Positions 62,101 to 64,000 of a stretch of 64,000 bases of DNA are shown piece after piece. The notes below the pieces were generated by a model, which was not told where the DNA came from, did no database searches, and worked only from the letters and a program-made list of their open reading frames with translations. Position 1 is the stretch's first letter, and each line of letters opens with the position of its first letter. The position numbers and the translations under genes are program-made. Source of the stretch: Bimastos eiseni (lineage: Eukaryota > Annelida > Clitellata > Crassiclitellata > Lumbricidae); assembly GCA_959347315.1 (NCBI GenBank), contig OY365815.1:20825200-20889199 (forward strand). Reading direction: 5' to 3'.

Positions 62101-63816
62101 GAATATACGGTTATTTATTCATTATCTTTGCACAGGCTACTGAGATGGCACTGAAGTTTCTGGATATAGACAAGGCGACGAGAGTCGTGCTCAGAGTATG
62201 TCCAATACTGGTTGAAGTTGGCCGATATAACGCAGTAAGTATAAAGGATGGATGGAAAGGCACAGTGTTATTGTTGAATAAGAGATAATTCTACCTCCTC
62301 TAGGACATCCCATAGAAGAATATCAGTTGAACATTATGACAAGGAGTATAAACATACTTTAAACCGAGGTTTAGTGATGTAATTTGAGATTGTGTTATGT
62401 GATGCGTATATATATTTCTGACACCAGTTCACAGTCATGACTCTCAGCAATAGACAACTCCTAAGTATGTATTGTCTATCGGCAGAGCCAACATTTTCCA
62501 GGTCTTCTTTGGTTTGGCTCTGATGCTAACTGAAATTATTTTTTGGCCTTACAAATGGAATCACAAGGACTGTACTTGTTTTCATCTGAGAGATGTGTGG
62601 TGGGATCTACCTATTTTTACCCTCTTTTATTTAACTTGGCTTGCTTAAAGTTTGTCGTGGACGGATCGTAGAATCGTCTTTTTGTCGGATACTTTCAACT
62701 CTTTTTTCGGTATGTTCCCGTTGAACATACAGAGCTGAAATTTTGCACACATTTCAGGCTTGTATGACAATGCAATGTATCAAATTTTTACAGACATAAC
62801 TCAAAAATTGAAAAAACTGACAAAAATGCAAAAAATTAAATATTGTTTAACCACTCGAACCAGTCCTCCTAGATGAGCTCCACTCCGGCCAGTTCACATC
62901 ATCAATGATATGTAATCAAAAATCTCTTAAAGACATGGAACGATTGCGCCATCTACCAGATAAAAAAGGGTTTTTACTTTAACTTGTATTTGGTTCATTT
63001 TCATTTCATGTAATTTTAGTGTAATTTTTTCAGAATAATAGTCGCATGATGTGGAATATCAGTCATAACACTGTTGAGTTATGACAGTGTGATTGCCCAT
63101 AAAAAAAGTCTCTTCGTTCTGTCTGCTTTGATATTTTTTTATCTTTACTCCACCAGGCAGCTGAATTATACCTGAAGGTCAACCGCATCAAAGAGGCCAT
63201 CGATGCTTATATTGCTGCCGAGGATTGGACTCATGCGAAGACTGTTGCCACAACTTATGAACCAGAGTAAATCTACTTAAATCAGTCAGTCAGTCAGCCA
63301 GCCAGTCAGTCAGTAGTGTAATCAGGTTGTCAATTTTTCAGCCAGTCAGACAGTCATTGTTTAACCTACTCATACTATAGAAGTTCTAAGATTTCTGATG
63401 CCTGCTTCTTGTGACTCAACTATGCATGCATATATATGTCTGTTACTTGCTTTGTCGATCTCTCACGCACATGTGCACCTACATACACCTAAATGCACAT
63501 CCCAACACATGCACACTTGCATACACACGCACACACACAAACTTAGACAGAAGTCTGCTTATTTCAGCTGCAAGGGAATTGACTCCATTTTTGGTTGGTA
63601 CATGCTTTTTCGGTGTTGTGAAATTATGGAAACTACCGCTATGTCATATCTAATGGAAAAGTAATAAATAAGAAAAGAATGCAGGAACAAATGTTAATCT
63701 TTTGAGGTAAGGAGAGCTACTACTGATTGATGTGATCCTGTGTTATTTTCAGGCTGAAGAGGTATGTTGACGAAAAGTATACTCAGTATCTGAAAGACAA
63801 GGACAAGCTAGATGCT
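41779..63816 (+). CDS. IFT172: IFT172, intraflagellar transport protein 172 (5' 37 exons; runs off the window)
   Basis: IFT172 is the large peripheral subunit of the IFT-B train that carries cargo along ciliary microtubules and acts in turnaround at the tip. I placed 37 coding exons with GT/AG borders (one probable GC donor) and agreeing phases, encoding about 1414 residues. Vertebrate IFT172 has about 1750, so roughly the last 335 lie beyond the right edge. The start [13 protein letters not shown] at 41779 is the first ATG after an in-frame TAG at 41746. It matches the family start (MHLKHLRTLL...Q). Two WD40 propellers span about residues 1-610 and TPR-like helical repeats follow. Identity is clear over the whole length, for example [19 protein letters not shown] and [19 protein letters not shown]. 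Confidence 0.97.
43053..43148. repeat. CACCTTCATATCA minisatellite
   Basis: About six imperfect 15-18-base units lie in IFT172 intron 2. Confidence 0.85.
44489..44539. repeat. Small perfect-looking hairpin
   Basis: GAAAAAGAATTTGATCTTAG ACAT pairs with ATGT CTAAGATAAAATTCTTTTTC around a loop of three A, giving about 22 paired bases with one mismatch. It lies in IFT172 intron 4. The loop is short for an animal miRNA precursor, so a tiny palindromic element is the more likely reading. Confidence 0.8.
44786..44987 (+). mobile_element. SINE-like repeat, copy B
   Basis: This is the partner of copy A (841-1047). Its 3' part reads GAGAGCGCCTCTGAGTAGAT then GAAGAGGCGCTATATCAAG. It lies in sense orientation in IFT172 intron 4. 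Confidence 0.65.
47680..52304 (+). CDS. IFT172: IFT172 exons 9-17 (second WD40 propeller)
   Basis: Exons: 47680-47937, 48203-48256, 48753-48856, 49329-49414, 49601-49665, 50106-50153, 50815-50880, 51349-51450 and 52168-52304, covering residues about 304-610. Typical stretches are [54 protein letters not shown] and [20 protein letters not shown]. The 20-bp minisatellite sits just before exon 12, and a tRNA-derived SINE lies in intron 14. Confidence 0.95.
48870..48910. repeat. (TGTGTA)n microsatellite
   Basis: TGTG/TATG steps follow the exon 11 donor in IFT172 intron 11. Confidence 0.85.
49101..49280. repeat. 20-bp pyrimidine-rich minisatellite, nine units
   Basis: The unit TTTCTTCTGTTTGTCTCTTC occurs nine times in perfect register, with one variant unit (TTGCTTCTGT). 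It ends about 50 bases before the acceptor of IFT172 exon 12 (49328). Long open frames on both strands across it are artefacts of the 20-bp period. Confidence 0.98.
50471..50680 (+). mobile_element. tRNA-derived SINE with target duplication
   Basis: The 5' part has a polymerase III A box (TGGCGTAGCGAGATGTTTGG) and a B box (GGTTTGAACCC at 50527-50537), about 40 bases apart as in tRNA genes. The 3' end is an ATC microsatellite tail. An 8-bp duplication, ATATTCAG, flanks it at 50463-50470 and 50681-50688. It is in sense orientation in IFT172 intron 14. It is not a functional tRNA, as no complete cloverleaf can be drawn. Confidence 0.88.
52766..63816 (+). CDS. IFT172: IFT172 exons 18-37 (TPR-like region, incomplete)
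   Basis: Exons: 52766-52873, 53235-53319, 53921-54013, 54486-54563, 54720-54896, 55165-55236, 55464-55542, 55836-55956, 56286-56433, 56840-56929, 57351-57448, 58223-58358, 59012-59271, 59856-60023, 60250-60430, 60807-60916, 61395-61530, 62136-62234, 63157-63266 and 63753-63816. They encode residues about 610-1414. Helical repeats of the family recur, such as [40 protein letters not shown] and [20 protein letters not shown]. Exon 37 ends at a normal donor (GCT|GTAAGT), so the coding sequence continues past the window. Confidence 0.95.
53001..53106. repeat. 13-bp minisatellite
   Basis: About eight units of ACATATGCTACTT, alternating with ACACATGCTACTT, lie in IFT172 intron 18. Confidence 0.93.
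56040..56182. repeat. Purine-rich GACAGA/GAGA tract
   Basis: An imperfect run of ACAGACAG and AGAGAGAG steps, almost pure purine plus C, lies in IFT172 intron 25. Confidence 0.85.
56635..56785. repeat. GAT/GAC-rich simple repeat
   Basis: Interrupted GATGATGAT runs lie in IFT172 intron 26; a shorter run is at 56472-56487. The His-rich minus-strand open frame here is an artefact. Confidence 0.85.
58335..58600 (+). repeat. Degenerate tandem repeat containing the exon 29 splice donor
   Basis: The end of exon 29 and its donor (CTATCCCTCTGTGGAAAG|GT at 58358) recur as CTGTCCCTCAGTGGCAAG|GT at 58428 and CAATCTTTCTGTGGCAAG|GT at 58559. An exon-less unit lies between, at about 58485. Each unit continues with a GGCAGTAAGAGG-like and GGCTAGGATCTTG-like segment. 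The units are about 60-75 bp and diverged. Confidence 0.85.
59355..59575 (-). mobile_element. Probable SINE/LINE-tail repeat, reversed
   Basis: On the minus strand the segment ends in GGGCACTACATAAATGTTATGAATGAAT, the same tail type as the L2-like copies. The rest is not recognised. It lies in IFT172 intron 30. Confidence 0.35.
63280..63545. repeat. CAGT and CA simple repeats
   Basis: A CAGTCAGT run (63283-63313) and a CACACA-rich stretch (63465-63540) lie in IFT172 intron 36. Confidence 0.8.
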
Positions 63817-64000
63817 GTAAGTCAATCATAGCAATCATCCTTCAAAACTTACTTACTTTCGTCTGTTTCTTAGTTTGATAGTCTGCTCTTGATCATTTGA
63901 TAATTTCAGAAACACTGCTTGTGCCTAATGTTTTGCTTATGATATTAAGTATTGTTTCAAAATTTGTTTTTTTATTTTTTATTTTTTTTTAAATTTTTAT

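Overview
The window is nuclear DNA of an intron-rich animal. Coding sequence is cut into short exons of about 50 to 260 bp with GT-AG borders. SINEs, LINEs, a hAT-type MITE, a Helitron-like element and many microsatellites lie between them. Two genes have clear bilaterian orthologues (LRRC71 and IFT172). The repeat content suggests a marine invertebrate, perhaps a deuterostome such as an echinoderm or hemichordate; I hold the phylum call with low confidence.

Layout. (1) Positions 1557-9577, minus strand: a nine-exon gene whose first exon carries a DUF4470 domain, the module also found at the N terminus of the axonemal dynein assembly factor DNAAF3. I rebuilt it exon by exon, and every splice phase agrees (about 662 residues). 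Its introns hold a Helitron-like element, LINE tails and a hairpin-ended repeat. (2) Positions 9.6-16.3 kb: intergenic, rich in microsatellites, with a second copy of the hairpin-ended repeat and a 236-bp sequence present three times in tandem. (3) Positions 16350-39716, plus strand: LRRC71, about 15 coding exons, with a hAT MITE, an L2/CR1-like LINE and a large rearranged non-LTR retrotransposon in its introns. (4) Positions 39.7-41.8 kb: intergenic, with an assembly gap of exactly 200 N. (5) Positions 41779-63816, plus strand: the first 37 coding exons of IFT172 (about 1414 residues, compared with about 1750 in vertebrates). The gene runs off the right edge.

LRRC71 and IFT172 are head-to-tail, and the DUF4470 gene is divergent from them. 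IFT172 is an intraflagellar transport B protein, LRRC71 is thought to be cilium-associated, and DUF4470 is shared with a dynein pre-assembly factor, so the window may be a small neighbourhood of cilium-related genes. The most unusual sequence features are a probable GC-AG intron in IFT172, a tandemly multiplied 5' splice site downstream of IFT172 exon 29, a retroelement with an inverted 5' half flanked by a 78-bp repeat, and LINE and SINE copies that share a 3' tail.
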